Counted from the first letter of the stretch, positions 49,795-61,749 are shown. The stretch is 64,000 bases of DNA from Candidula unifasciata (GCA_905116865.2 CAJHNH020007913.1:258404-322403), one strand, 5' to 3'. Program-made: numbers and translations. The notes: generated from the letters alone by a model not told the origin.

Positions 49795-50850
49795 TTTTCA
49801 TTCCATGTAGTGTTGATGAGTCCATGCAATAATAGAGTTGTTATCATTTACCCACATCATCTGTGGAGTGTCCATGGATCCATGCCAATATAGATTTGGC
49901 ATCATATGTTTTCGCATTCTCCATCAAAGTGTCAATGGGTCCATGCAGATATAGAGTTTCATCATATATCCACAGCATCCATGAAATGTATACGGGTCCA
50001 TACAAATGTAGAGTTATCATCGAACATGTACATCATCCATGAAGGCTCAACAGGTCCATGCACTATAGCAGTAATTCCCAAACTGTGCACGGCTGCACCC
50101 CGGGAGCCGCGACCACTTCACAGGGGCGCTATGAAATATTCTAAGATACACGAGTTTTAAAATATTTTTTAAGTTTTTATTTTAAATCTCTTACATATGA
50201 ATAGTCACACTTTTACTTAGCTTAGGGCGCCGTGGGAAAAGTTTTAATTTAAAAAAGCCGCAGCGACTAAGAAAAGTTTTGGAAACACTGCACTATAGTG
50301 TTGGGCATTATATAACCACATCATCCGTGGAGTGTCTATGCAGTTATAAGAGTTGGCATCATCTACTATCATCTATGTTGTGTATGTGGGTCTACGTACA
50401 TACTGAATAATCAACATAAATCTACATCATCCATGGAGTGTTCATGGGTCCGTGCAAATGTAGAGACAGTTATAGAGTTTGAATCACTGACCACAACATG
50501 GAATGTTGATGGGTCTATGCAGTCATAGAGTTGGCATCATATATCCACATCATTCATGAAGTGTCGATGGGTCCATGCAGTTATAGAGTTGGCATCATAT
50601 ATCCACATCATTCATGAAGTGTCGATGGGTCCATGCAGTTATAGAGTTGGCATCATATATCCACATCATTCATGAAGTGTTGATGGGTCTATGCAGTTAT
50701 AGAGTTGGCATCATATATCCACATCATTCATGAAGTGTTGATGGGTCTATGCAGTTATAGAGTTGGCATCATATATCCACATCATTCATGAAGTGTTGAT
50801 GGGTCCATGCAGTTATAGAGTTGGCATCATATATCCACATAGCTGTCAGT
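49795..50850. repeat. 58-bp minisatellite, split by a hAT MITE
   Basis: The unit resembles GTCGATGGGTCCATGCAGTT, ATAGAGTTGGCATCATATAT, CCACATCATTCATGAA. The last six units (50500-50845) are almost identical; those at the left (49795-50060) are strongly diverged. A 222-base MITE interrupts the array at 50069. Confidence 0.92.
50069..50290. mobile_element. hAT-type MITE with 8-bp target duplication
   Basis: CACTATAG at 50061-50068 and 50291-50298 flanks the insert. Its ends are CAGTAATTCCCAAACTGTGC and, inverted, CAGTGTTTCCAAAACTTTTC, matching the CAGNGNTTCCCAA-type termini of hAT elements. The internal CACTTCACAGGGGCGC resembles SPIN-like sequences. At 222 bases it is non-autonomous. Confidence 0.85.
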
Positions 50851-51009
50851 GACCATTTACAAATTTAGTTACTTGTTTTAAAAATAAGAATACTTTCATT
50901 CCTAGGTATTAGTTACCACAGACTGACTGACTGAAGGATGCAAAACATAAAATGTTTTTAAATGTTTACTATTCTGTACTACATTTTGTGAAGTAAAATG
51001 TCAGCGTAC

Positions 51010-51772
51010 ATTTGACATTATGAATGTGTTTTTTTTAGATCTATTTTATACACTATTCGAAAGTGGAAGAATGGGCCTCAGTTTGAATAGTAGGAAGACA
51101 GAAGTAATGGTGATATCAAAGAAAAGAATTATTCCTGAATGTGTAATAAAAGTCAATGGTGTTATTTTGGGACAAGTACAGAAATTTAAGTATCTGGGCA
51201 CATGGATAACATCAGATAGAAAATGCATTACTGAAATAAGAAACAGAAAAGGACAGGCAAAAACTGCATTTTATCAAATGAAGAACATCTTATGCAATAT
51301 ATCTTTGTCATTGTAGGTTAGAAAAATAATTCTTTCTTGCTACATACATCCAGTTTTAACATGGCTGTGAGTCCTGGACAATTGGTAGGCAGGCCAAACA
51401 ATTTCTTGAGGCCTCAGAGATGTGGTTTTACAGAACAATGCTTTAATACCTTGGACAGCCAAAAAAAAAAAAAAAAGCAACCAAGAGGTTTTGAAAGAGG
51501 CGGGAGCCTGAAAACGACTAATCACAGACATCAGAAGGAGTCAGTCGTCATCATTTTTCGGCCATGTAATGAGAATAGGGAAAATAGAACATTTGGTGAC
51601 CACTGGAAAGATCTGTGAAAGGAGGGATAGAGGAAGACAACGAGAAAAGATTCTTGACAGTCTTGTTGCATGGCATGGAGGTGTGTCAGCACACGAACTA
51701 ATACATGCTGCAGGAGATCGCAGATTGTGGCAAGGCATAATCGCCTACGCCAGTCAGCAAGGCACCTGATGA
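51010..51772 (+). mobile_element. RTE-like LINE, C-terminal portion (second lineage)
   Basis: Encodes GLSLNSRKTEVMVISKK, VNGVILGQVQKFKYLGTWIT, CITEIRNRKGQAKTAFYQMK, then broken frames through an A run and FGHVMRIGKIEHLVTTGK, GRQREKILDSLVAWH and a final AYASQQGT stop. KYLG...EI..RI..A...F is the typical post-palm block. This lineage matches the fragment at 4557-5070 rather than the copy at 29.4 kb. A short GATGATGA tail follows. Confidence 0.8.
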
Positions 51773-51774
51773 TG

Positions 51775-51868
51775 AAAATGCAATATTCGTATTCATATTC
51801 AGCCGAATAGTTAGTCCCGCTATTCGTATTCGGCCGAATAGTGAAAATCACTATTTGATGCAGCCCTA
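51775..51868. mobile_element. probable hAT-like terminus
   Basis: Repeated ATTCGTATTC and ATTCGGCCGAAT motifs precede GATGCAGCCCTA. Inverted, this reads TAGGGCTGCATC, like the end of a hAT element with ATTCG-type subterminal repeats. No partner end was found. Confidence 0.35.
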
Positions 51869-51879
51869 GTTAGTACAAA

Positions 51880-52545
51880 TGATTTATCCATAGCTGCTTG
51901 CATTTATTTTCAGTGCAGCTGAAGTATAATTTAACGAACTTCATGTACGTACAAAACCACCAGTAATACGTATTACCAGACTCAAAAGCAACAAAATGCT
52001 ATAACAAAATACACTCAGTATGTTTAACCACAGCACAGCTAGAAAATATTCACTTTTACAACGAACTACATTTCTTTCATTTTTTATAATAGGAAATAAA
52101 TTTATTTAAGATCTGAATTAAATGAAATAATAAACAACCATGATTTAGAAGAAATATCCCAACAAGAAAATTCATTTTACTTGTCAATTTTTAACCTTTA
52201 TTTCTTAAAATTAACTGTCTTTGCAGTAACACAACCAGTGACTAATATATTTTAACATTGTGCCCCTTTTTATAACTGAAAACTTGTCACTGGCTTCTGA
52301 AGAAGGAGATGAAGCACACGCAGAAATGTCCCAAGTGTAGGGTTGTCAAATCTTGCTTAATTAATTCTTCTGATATTGCCAACACTTGCGGCTGCTTCTT
52401 TCTGATGCAGGTGTCACAGATTTGAATGTTTACACCATGTTTGGTTTCTTAAAAATTCATTTTCTACACATCTCATAATAAACTTGTTTCATGATGTTTG
52501 GGGTATTGAAAAAAAAAAAGTAAAAAACCCTTTACCAAGCATTCA
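51880..52545. other. no confirmed feature
   Basis: AT-rich. On the minus strand around 52400-52260 a frame reads ACASSPSSEASDKFSVIKRG, faintly like the C-terminal SE..FS motif of hAT transposases. Confidence 0.25.
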
Positions 52546-52550
52546 GGGGT

Positions 52551-52640
52551 ATTGGGCATATAGGGCTAGACCTATATTTTATAGACCAATAGGCACATTG
52601 GTGAGTGATGTGGTCAGCATCATGAAGGCCACCTGATTTT
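52551..52640 (-). mobile_element. SINE family V fragment
   Basis: The + strand reads TAGGGCTAGACCTATATTTT, ATAGACCAATAGGCAC and GATGTGGTCAGCATCATGAA, the inverse of the family core at 29 kb. Confidence 0.7.
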
Positions 52641-52777
52641 TGGAGTAACCTAGATTTTTGTTATTGTAATTAGAGGGTTATGTTCTTTGGAGTTTTCCAT
52701 GAGGTTTGCTTCATTTACTATTATGGGTGTCACATTTTTTTACAGAATCTCAGTGGGACAAATGGTTACAAGCATGT

Positions 52778-52973
52778 CATAAGAGTTGACTCATTTGGGA
52801 TTTTCTTCAACGCTGGAGTGCATCTGTCTTGAGAGGCAAGGAACCAAAATCTGCATACAAATAGATCTGTACACAGCAGTAAGGTTCTGGAACAAGACCA
52901 AAGTCCAGAGGTGGACAAACAACCAGAACTTGCTGCTGGAGTTTACAGCCGGTGAACACGAAGAAGAACCATG
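52778..52973 (+). mobile_element. SINE family A (best copy)
   Basis: TTGACTCATTTGGGATTTTC, CTGGAGTGCATCTGTCTTGA, GAGGCAAGGAACC, AGTCCAGAGGTGGACAAAC, GGAGTTTACAGCCGGTGAAC and a GAAGAAGAA tail are present in order. Confidence 0.8.
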
Positions 52974-52989
52974 TGTCCAGATAAGTTGA

Positions 52990-54750
52990 ACTTCTGCTTG
53001 TTTCCAGTTAATGCCATTGACTTTACTGTAGATCAGTCAGGAGCCATTTGTTGCAAGTCATCCAGTTCTAGTTATGACAGGAAATGGTTACATTGTGGGA
53101 ACATTTATACTGTTGTCATAAAAATCCTTTCATTGATGTGCATGTAAAACATAAATAGTTTTAAAAGATCTTAAAAAAAAAACGAAATAATAGTTCCAAA
53201 AAAAAAAAAGTATCACTGTATGAAATATTTGCTTTATATATTAAATATGAATACATGTGGTCTTCTACTCACACGGACTACAGATTAATCTCTACTTCAT
53301 AAATCCAATGAAAATTAGGATGACCACTCTGTATTTAATACATAGATATATAGGTACAACATGATAAACTGAGAAATTTATCTCCAGAAACAAAAAGAAA
53401 AGGAAAAAAATTACTGACTGGTGCAAAAAGGAAATGTTTGTGAAACATTCTCATGTACCTTGTGAACTTATAAGTTTACCATTCACCAGCATCCAAAAAG
53501 AGGCTTTGGGTCAACATACACTGATTAATTCAAACATTTTCCCTTTTTCTACTCTTTTTAAGTATCCTCAGAAATACTGAAGGGAAAGTGGAGAGACATT
53601 TTCAGCTGAATGGAGAGAAACTCCTAGCCCTACCTCCTGGTGTTGTTGGATCGGCCATGCACTAAATGTAATTCCTGTGACTTGTTTCTTGAGTAGTCTT
53701 GCAGTCATGCAGCTGCTGTGTAATTAGGTAAACATTTTTGGCAGTCCGTGCAGACATTTCTGTCACCCATGGACCTCCGGTTGAACAGCAATGATACAGA
53801 TCACTGGAGTGAGACCATTTGTCTGATAATTTTCTCCTAAAAACAAATTATAAATAAGTCTGTTAAAAAAACAACAACCCAGATAAGCATTTGTTGAATC
53901 ACTAGTTGTTTGGCATCTCTATCCAGCAGATAATAACTGTGAAAGCTATAATTTTTAAAAATGGTTTTAAAACACATGTCTCCACCCCCAAAACTCATTT
54001 TCACATGTTCATCAATCATTATCAACTGATACTATCATTTTTATATATTATATCTTGATCTCAAGCCACTTTGTGATGTCACTCAACATAAAAACATAAG
54101 AAATAACCAATAAGACAAACATTTCCAAGGCAAGAAGTGCTGATGCATAAACATGATGATTGTGTGGGGACTGACACTATTTACAATTTTCCTAGGCCTT
54201 AGGAGGATATAATTATATACATGAATATCAAAATGTCAATATTGTAAGAATCAAAGTTTCTTTTGAATTAGTTACAAAAGTGACCACTCTAAAAGAGGTA
54301 GTACCATAGGAGATGTTGATGCAGGTAGGTTATATTATGAAATTGAACTTTACATGAAATAGATTATTTCAGTATCAATGTCTTGCACCCATTATATAAA
54401 TTTAGATCTACTAAACAACTATTAAGTGAAGCTATTCATCTTTTACAAAGATTAACATCAAATAGCTTATAATAGGTCAGTCATTTTGCTGTCTCCACAA
54501 CTCACATTCACATGGCCAATCATTATCAAATGATATGCATGAATAAATACAAGCTATGCTTTTTTTTTAATTACTGCTGATTTTCCTAGTCTGTTGCAGG
54601 TTATGTTTGCTGCTTCCAAAATAGTAGGCCTATACTATTGAATATCATATCAAATAGAATATTATGAACTTTTCTTTTGTATTTCAGTACTGTGAGATAT
54701 TAAAAACTAATTGCTTACAAGAGATATAAAATACAAAATTATTATATATT
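52990..54750. other. no recognised gene; one diverged duplication
   Basis: Two segments about 490 bases apart are alike (CAATCATTATCAACTGATAC near 54012; CAATCATTATCAAATGATAT near 54518), both preceded by TGTCTCCAC. No coding evidence. Confidence 0.4.
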
Positions 54751-54754
54751 TACA

Positions 54755-55084
54755 TTAGACATATTGTTTTAGAGATGTTATGTTATCACTATCGACATCT
54801 GTGCACATTAGGCAGCTCCATGCATGCTCAGTTCTCCAATGCAGCAGCCACTCCAAGGTACCTCTACTGATTGTTCCCATGAGGAGTTGGTTATAGTATC
54901 TCCTATCTTTACCTTGAAGACAACATAGACGGGCTTCACTAAGCTCAACACCTTGGTCACCCAGTAGTGTTAGCGCCAGAGATATGCTGTTATCCCCTAG
55001 CAGCAGATTGTGATGTATACAATCTTTACTATACATTTTACAGACGTCATTAAAATTATGAGTTGACCAAGACAGCATTCTCAA
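54755..55084 (-). mobile_element. Jockey-like LINE, C-terminal fragment (minus)
   Basis: An open 109-codon frame contains LLLGDNSISLALTLLGDQGV, QGKDRRYYNQLLMGTISRGT and WSCLMCTDVDS. It aligns with STSLLRICELGVK ... LVNQHRTGTINRTTL ... WMCPECCEDN of the + strand copy at 55513-55725, so it is LINE tail rather than a host exon. Confidence 0.65.
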
Positions 55085-55123
55085 TGAGCCCGTTATACGA
55101 GGACATAAGAGTGCATGGGCATT

Positions 55124-55730
55124 TACAGCCTATTCTTCAGGCAGAACAGTTAAGGAGGCCAGCGGTGCCTTCTCCATGACCACCAGCAGTATGACGATGG
55201 AGGTGATGGCGGTGACACGGGCTTTCATGCGGCTGTGATCACAGGACTATTCCCGCGTGTGTGCGCTCAGTGATTCTTTGAGTATGATCCGGCGGGTCGA
55301 GGCAGGCTGGTTACGCAGACAGTGGCTTGAGTCATTGCAAAATTCTCCTGTGGGTGCAGTAACTTTCGTATTCGTCCCAGGGCATGCAGGCATTGTTGGT
55401 AATGAGAGAGCTGATAGACAGGCAGGCACTGCATTAATTGAAGTCCATGGATCACGCAGACATTGTCATTGTCCTTAGAGAGATAGGACGCTCTGAGGAT
55501 TTTTGAAGCAACGTGTCCACATCACTTCTAAGAATATGCGAATTGGGAGTAAAGATCAGCACAGCCAAGCATGAGAAGCACACTGGACGCACACAAAGTC
55601 TTGTTAACCAACATAGGACTGGTACTATTAACCGCACGACACTGACGAATATGTTGAGAGGGAAATCTGAGCGCCTATGGATGTGTCCGGAGTGCTGTGA
55701 AGATAATCTATTTCATAACTCATAACTCTC
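55124..55730 (+). mobile_element. Jockey-like LINE, RNase H and C-terminus
   Basis: Encodes SGAFSMTTSSMTMEVMAVTR, CALSDSLSMIRRVEAGWLRR, VTFVFVPGHAGIVGNERADR (RNase H end with intact PGHAGI..NE.AD), then STSLLRICELGV, NQHRTGTINRTTLTN and a cysteine-bearing LWMCPECCEDN stop. It lies head to head with the minus-strand fragment at 54755-55084, about 40 bases away. Confidence 0.8.
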
Positions 55731-55734
55731 AATG

Positions 55735-56005
55735 ATATGTCAAGGCATGATAGCCATGCTTTTTTTTTTAGCTAGCTTAGGATTAATTAAAACTTGTGCA
55801 GAAGGATATAAGTCTATCTTTACAGTAAAGCTTCATTTATTTCACTAATTTCTTTTTATCCTGTTCTTATGAAAATTTGACGGAGTAGACATATTTTTTT
55901 ACATCTGTTAAAAAAAGGTACACATACAGTGTGATAATTACAATACGCAATGATTTTTTAAAAAGTTCAAAATTCATTCTCAGTTGAACTATACTGACAA
56001 AAGAC
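55735..56005. other. no recognisable feature
   Basis: AT-rich spacer. Confidence 0.4.
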
Positions 56006-56010
56006 ACAAT

Positions 56011-56526
56011 TTAACCCTGTGGCCCCTAGAAGCCACAAAAATGACACTTTTGTTTGGGTCCAATTCCCCAAGAAAGTCACTTTTTCAACTTGATTATAGT
56101 GACCTATTCAAGAGATGTCTAGCTAATAGGGCTGTTATCGCTTGTGCACATGATCAGAAGGGCCACAGATGATATTTCCTAAAAAAAAATAGCATTTAAA
56201 AGAGTTTTCCTGTAAAAAATAAAATGGCTTTATTAATACAACTATGACATCATAATTTTCTCATCGGTAACAGTGTTAACCAGCGACCCGATTACAGGGT
56301 TATAAACTCACAGAGATGTCACTCAGTTAATTCTCAGCTGTATTCATATTTACTGGTGACTCCCCATATTTTTGTATGGCATTTAATATTTTGGTCAATA
56401 ACTGGAATTGTGATTTTGTTTCATGACTTGTATGCTTTTCTTCAAGGTTTTTTATTCCTGGAAATCCTTAATTTCAGGTCACTGGCATTGGTCTTTTCCC
56501 CTAGGTCACAGGGGAGATAGGGTTAA
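56011..56526. mobile_element. candidate TTAA-type MITE
   Basis: The left end TTAACCCTGTGGCCCCTAGA and inverted right end TTAACCCTATCTCCCCTGTG share TTAACCCT and CCCCT. TTAA at both ends would fit a piggyBac-like target site. The inverted repeat is short and imperfect. Confidence 0.4.
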
Positions 56527-56529
56527 GTA

Positions 56530-57385
56530 CTGTTGTATTAAAATTGTGGTTCTTTTGAAAAATTTGACCCATATTAGTTTATGAAAACATGCAAGCACAA
56601 ATTTTCAATATAAAGTAAATAAGAATATGAGACTAATTACAGATACAAACACAATCAATGTGATTGCCAAACAAACTTAGTGATTTTTGCAGTGATCTAA
56701 TAAAGAATATTCATTTGCATAAATACAGTTCTATTCACATTATAATGAAGAACTTTCAACAAACTTTCAGAATGAAACATAAGAAATAATGTCATTTATC
56801 TTATATAGAACTGCCTATATTAACATGCCACATGGAAGACATAATCAGGCCGGCACTTAAAAATCAGGCTGTCTTGCACGTCATGTCATGTAGCTGTCAG
56901 AGATTTTGAGATTTTTTTTTTTATAGACAATCATTAGAATATTTTATTTCTCTCAGAGAGAGCGAGAGAGAGAGGATAATTTTGAATGTAAAAACTAGGG
57001 TAATAATTAAATACTAAATCACAAAGATCATCCAAATACACACTAGCTGAAATTAATATCACAAATAAATAAAAAAAAATAAGGTAATCAAAACAAGAAG
57101 CAGAACTAGTCAACTTCACAATTCGACAATCACTAATGACAAAATAAACTGCTGAAATCAATCACAGAAATAGTCTATACAGTCTGACTTTTACCAATAA
57201 AAGCAGCTAAATGATCTGCAGTATCATTATAAAACAACAGCAGTTTACTATGAACTTCACAGACACAGAAAGGACACAGGCCAGCATTCTCAGACATACA
57301 CCCTAGAACAATCTGATCCCCATGTTCCAGGGCCCCACTGTGTGGAAAAAAGATTAGATCCACTGTTCCCCAACAAGCATTTAGA
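56530..57385. other. no recognised gene
   Basis: AT-rich with a (GA)n stretch at 56953-56974. No coding motif. Confidence 0.4.
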
Positions 57386-57390
57386 AGAGT

Positions 57391-58005
57391 CGACTAATTA
57401 GGGATGTTTTCTTCAAAGCTGGAGTGCATCTGCCTGAAAGGAGAGGAACAGTTGGAACTGGTAACAAACTCAGGCCCAGCTCGGCCCATCTACACACTAG
57501 ATCATCTTTCATTGATACTTGCTCAGGCAGTTCAACTTTTCTCAAAGTTACAGGGGTTTCCCAGTCTACTGCTGTAGACTGCACTCGCTTGTGGGACCTA
57601 GATTTAGTGTGTGGGGGGGGGGGGGACTTGGATTTAGGGCCAGTTGTACATGTTATGTGGTTATTAAAGGCGCTCACATCCTGTTATATAGGGTACGTGT
57701 GGTCGCTGGTAGGAGGGTCGACCAAGCTGACGTCCCTGCCACTTACACTTGGACGTCTCACAGGTTAAGGCGGAGACTGAATGTCCAATCACAGTGTCCT
57801 GACCGGACTATGTCAATCATAAGTGTGTAGATGGGCATGAGTTCGTTACGTGTACCAAACAGTTTGCATACAAGTAAGTCAGATCTATAAAATGAATGTG
57901 CATGCAAAAGTCAGGTTCTGGAACAAAATCACAGTCCAGAAGTGGATGAACAACCAAAATTTTTTGCTGGAGTTTACAGCTGGTAAATGCAAAGAATTGA
58001 GAGTT
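57391..58005 (+). mobile_element. SINE family A split by a MITE
   Basis: The left half (57391-57453) ends in GAGAGGAACAGTT; the right half (57858-58005) resumes AACAGTTTGCATACAAGTAA and continues to GGAGTTTACAGCTGGTAAAT. Together they make one ordinary family copy. Confidence 0.8.
57454..57857. mobile_element. 404-bp MITE with TIRs, nested in SINE A
   Basis: AACAGTT at 57447-57453 and 57858-57864 is a likely 7-bp duplication. Near the ends GTAACAAACTCA and CCCATCTACACACT occur on the left, and inverted GTAACGAACTCATGCCCATC, TACACACT on the right. It contains a G run at 57614-57625. No transposase. Confidence 0.65.
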
Positions 58006-58009
58006 TGAA

Positions 58010-58765
58010 ATATCTAAGAAAGTAGAAAACTTAATCCAAATCTATATAAATAGTACTTCAGACAGACCACAAATGAGGAATAAACTACGAGCTGTGTATG
58101 ACATATAATGGCCCAATAGAACATTAATGACGATAGATAATACTTCATGACAAGTGTATAATCTGCTGGATGTAGTAAACATTAAAAGCAACAATATGGC
58201 TTAGAAATGAACATTTTAAAAGGCTCATGACAACTTTCACTAAAAAAGAAACAAAGACCACAAGTTGGCATTCATACAAATATTGACAGATCGCGGCAAG
58301 TATAAGTCGATATCTTCCCAGCTCAGTGACAGAAAATGGCACATTTGATAGGGAAATCATAGAAAAAAAGAAAGAAAAAAAAGCTATTTAACAGCATAAA
58401 ATAAATGTCTTTCTCCCAAAATCACAGAAACTGAACTTCAGAGGCATAAAATGTGCATTCAACACTACAGAAACAGAAACAGACCCTGACTAAAACAAAG
58501 CAAAAGACTTTTGAGATGTAATTTTTCATCGATAGGCAAGTTTTTTCATGAATTAAAACAGTTACATTCTAGAACAACATAAAATAAAAAGAATGTTACT
58601 GAATGAAATAATCATTAGACATTACTACATTAGCAGTAGTAATTTTCAAACAAACAATATTCTGGTCAAAGCCTAGAGTTATGATTGGTATTTAAAGTGT
58701 CAACTGTATTTAAAATAATGAATATCCAACAATTAAAATCCAATAAAACTAAAGTCGAGAGGATC
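58010..58765. other. no recognisable feature
   Basis: AT-rich, no motif. Confidence 0.4.
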
Positions 58766-58767
58766 AA

Positions 58768-59009
58768 CATCACTGCCACTTCACCACACTGAGTTGTCTC
58801 CTACATGGCTCATTCTCTCTCCACAGAATGTCCAGCTGCCTGTCAAGAACACTGCACAAAGCACAAACTCTGTAGTTCCCGTGATGATCCCCAGGTTTTC
58901 CGTAAAAATTGCACTTTTGAAATGAATGATGCAGCTGTGAAACAAACCCACAACCTTCAGAGTATGAGGCAAATGGACTGACCACTTTGCCATGGAGAAC
59001 TTCTATCAA
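58768..59009 (-). mobile_element. tRNA-like SINE or unrecognised exon
   Basis: The minus strand starts with CATGGCAAAGTGGTCAGTCC (A-box-like) and GAAGGTTGTGGGTTTG (B-box-like), favouring a SINE. An open frame runs on: NFYGKPGDHHGNYRVCALCS, LDILWRENEPCRRQL, ending VKWQ stop. The cysteine pattern is not one I recognise. SINE is the more likely reading. Confidence 0.35.
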
Positions 59010-59014
59010 TGTTG

Positions 59015-59625
59015 AACATATTTATGGAGACTAGCAAATAAAGAATGCATAACTGAACACATTCAGGGTTTAAGACCAAAAGGACAACCATGAGGAAGGT
59101 GGAGAGCCAGTGTGACTAGATCTAAGACTAAATATCATGAATTTTAATTACTGTCGACAGAACAAATGGAACAGATAATGTGTGCAGTTAAGAAAGAGCT
59201 GACCACGATACAAAATATCTGAATAAGAAGAGCAGCATATAGCATTAGATCTGATACAGTTTTGAAATTAAAGAAAAACACATTAGAAGGTCTCATAAAT
59301 AATTATACAATAGTAAACTTTACTAGAAAGGATACATAAACAACAGTATCTTGCAATGATAAATTTATCAATAATAGCATTGAACAAACATTGAAAAAAA
59401 AAAAAGATGATAAAAACAGCTTTGAAATCACTAATAAGGAAAATAATGATAAAGGTAGTGATTTGAAAAACAAAACCTATGCACAATGTGTATCAGGTTT
59501 TATAGGGTAGAGCACCCTTTAGCAAGATGAATGATTACACAAATTGAGTAAATACACAGACAAAATCTGTTTTTGAATTTAAAGAAAACGAAAATAATGT
59601 CTACAGATAAAACTGGCTGTCACCC
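59015..59625. other. no recognised gene
   Basis: Short Lys-rich fragments (for example near 59040-59110, RPKGQP-like) may belong to a decayed LINE upstream of the next entry. Confidence 0.3.
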
Positions 59626-59629
59626 AAAA

Positions 59630-60245
59630 ATAACAATAAATGGTGAATAAATGGTGAAGAAATTGAAAATGTAACAAACTTTGAATATCTAGGCTCTATA
59701 ATAAAAAGCAATGGAGACTGTTTGACAGAAATTAAAAAGGAGGATGGCTATAACAATGCAAAGATTAAACAGCCTAAAAAGTCTATGGTCAAGCACTAGC
59801 AAGGAGATTAAAATTTGAATTTTGAGAGCATGCATCTTCCCTGTAGCTACATACGGATGTGAGTCGTGGACTATCTCTCAGTCCTTAAGAAAGAGAATAG
59901 GGGCTTTTGAGCTGAAATCCTACAGAAAAATTATCAGAATATCTTGGACGACAAAGAGGAGAAATACTGACATCTTGAAAGATCTGAACATCAAGGAAGA
60001 TTGGCTAATAAACAGCATCCTGTCTCGGAAGCTGAAATATTTTGGTGATATCAAGCACCACGACGGATTGGAACAAATTATAGCAGAAGGCATGGGGAGG
60101 GGAAGGAGGGGCAGGGGCCGACCAACACGAAGATGGGCACAGGATATAAGTGACTCCTTGAGTATGCAAGTGCATGAGGTGGGAGAGCTGGCGAGAGACT
60201 GAGTTTCAGGCAGACCGTGATGAGAGCGACGTTCTGCAAAGGACC
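59630..60245 (+). mobile_element. RTE-like LINE, C-terminal portion (third lineage)
   Basis: Encodes TLNI..LGS-type sequence (FEYLGSIIKSNGDCLTEI across a shift), then an open frame: IFPVATYGCESWTISQSLRK, AFELKSYRKIIRISWTTKRR, SILSRKLKYFGDIKHHDGLE, GRGRPTRRWAQDIS, ending near ERRSAKDLLHDDD. This is the standard tail of RTE-like ORFs, with a GATGATGA end. Confidence 0.8.
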
Positions 60246-60249
60246 TGCT

Positions 60250-61080
60250 ACATGATGATGACACAGACCAAAAAATAATATTCCCTTGTGTATTCATATA
60301 TAAATAAGAAAATTCAGTAGCCTGACATTTGATAAATTACTCAATGAAATTTCAGCGAGCAGGCATATTGGGGTGTGTAGCACACTTGCTTACCAACCAT
60401 GTGGTAATATATTTGGATCCTCTTTAATGCTGGGATATTCTTAATTCTATGCGCTCCCAGTCAGATCCTGTCTAAAACTGGTGCCTAGAAATTTCTTGGA
60501 AACAAAAGGGCAAGATATAGATATAATCAACAATCAAGATTGTTTGGTTGGATAAGAAATGTAAGGTAGCACAGTATGCCAAAAATAAAAATAAAGAATT
60601 TCATTTTATTTCCCTTACTTGTGTGTAAAGAGCTATGTTAACACTACATAACTGCGAGCTGATGGCACAGTTGTCTCAATTCAGTTTTTAGCTTCCTCAT
60701 TTGTGTTCCAGAGCCCCATTTTGAGGGAAAAAGGGTAGAAGAAAACAGAAGAAAAGTCCCCAAAAGAATTTTTATGACATTACAAATATGGTTGAGAGTT
60801 GCCCCAAGCTCACAAAATAAGTACTAGAACAGAGCATAAAACTTCTGATTTGAAAAAAAAGTTGCTAAAAATGGCACCAACAGTACAAGCGAGAAAAAAG
60901 TATATAAATTAGAAGGTACAGACCTTGCAATTATTCGACTTACCCAGATTTTTATCGTGAAATATTTCACAATTTGTTTGTGGCTCACAATTTAGTGTTA
61001 TTTTTTTTAAGTAAATGTCACCCTGGAAGCATCGTATCTGATAATTTTCTTTGAAAGTGACACAGGACAACTCAGGCCAA
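60250..61080. other. no recognised gene
   Basis: A weak tRNA-like block at 60375-60420 (GTGTAGCACACTTGCTTACC, TTTGGATCC). Otherwise AT-rich. Confidence 0.35.
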
Positions 61081-61084
61081 AAAG

Positions 61085-61205
61085 GAAACTAGGTAAAGTG
61101 TTAGGAATCAAATACGGCTGATGTGATGCTGACTACATCACCAATCGAGAGCCAATTGTCTAGTATAATATGCCTGATACGCCACTGGCATAGAAATTGT
61201 CCTTT
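61085..61205 (+). mobile_element. SINE family V fragment
   Basis: CGGCTGATGTGATGCTGACT, ACATCACCAATCGAGAGCC and ATGCCTGATACGCC follow the family core at 1-165. Confidence 0.65.
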
Positions 61206-61429
61206 TTTGGTGTGTGTTTAAATAACCTTTGAAATAATACTTAAAGCTGGCAATTTATACTGAAGATATGTTTCATTTTCTATCCTAGGAACATTTGAAA
61301 AAAAAAATTATCTCAAATTAATGTGATTCTCTCATTATAATCTTTGTAGAGATAATAAATTCGTACCAGCTTCCGTTGGCCAGGACATTTCAAGGTGACC
61401 CAGAATGACCTTAATGGTGTGGTAGTGGC

Positions 61430-61745
61430 CCCTGGAACAAGGTCACACAATACTGCAGGAGTGACCAGAAAAGATAAAATCAGTGATAAGGTCCGGCAAA
61501 AAGGTACCACAAAACCGAATCCAAATTACATACAAAGACAGTAGACAAAATCGTTTGCCCACTTAGAGAGAGAGATGGCCTCAGCACAAAACCAATTCTA
61601 AATTACATGAAAACAAAAAAGGCTGCCAACTTAGAAAGAGAATACCTTGTGATGCCATACCAAACAAAGACTATCAAAGAAGGAGAGGGATGAAGAGAAG
61701 GAAGTAGACCAAGAACAAGATGGAGAAATGCAATTTTTAACTCCT
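61430..61745 (+). mobile_element. RTE-like LINE, decayed tail fragment (candidate)
   Basis: Frames give GVTRKDKISDKVRQ, similar to CVTRKDRLRNDDIR at 25.76 kb, and later GSRPRTRWRNAI, like the GRPxxxW end of RTE ORFs. An internal segment is repeated (CCAAATTACATACAAAGACA near 61520; CTAAATTACATGAAAACAAA near 61600). Confidence 0.4.
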
Positions 61746-61749
61746 TACA

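Noticed and set aside
52260..52400. hAT transposase C-terminus on the minus strand
   Set aside because: Only a short SSEASDKFS-like match; orientation does not fit the possible hAT end at 51775-51868, so it stays unproven.
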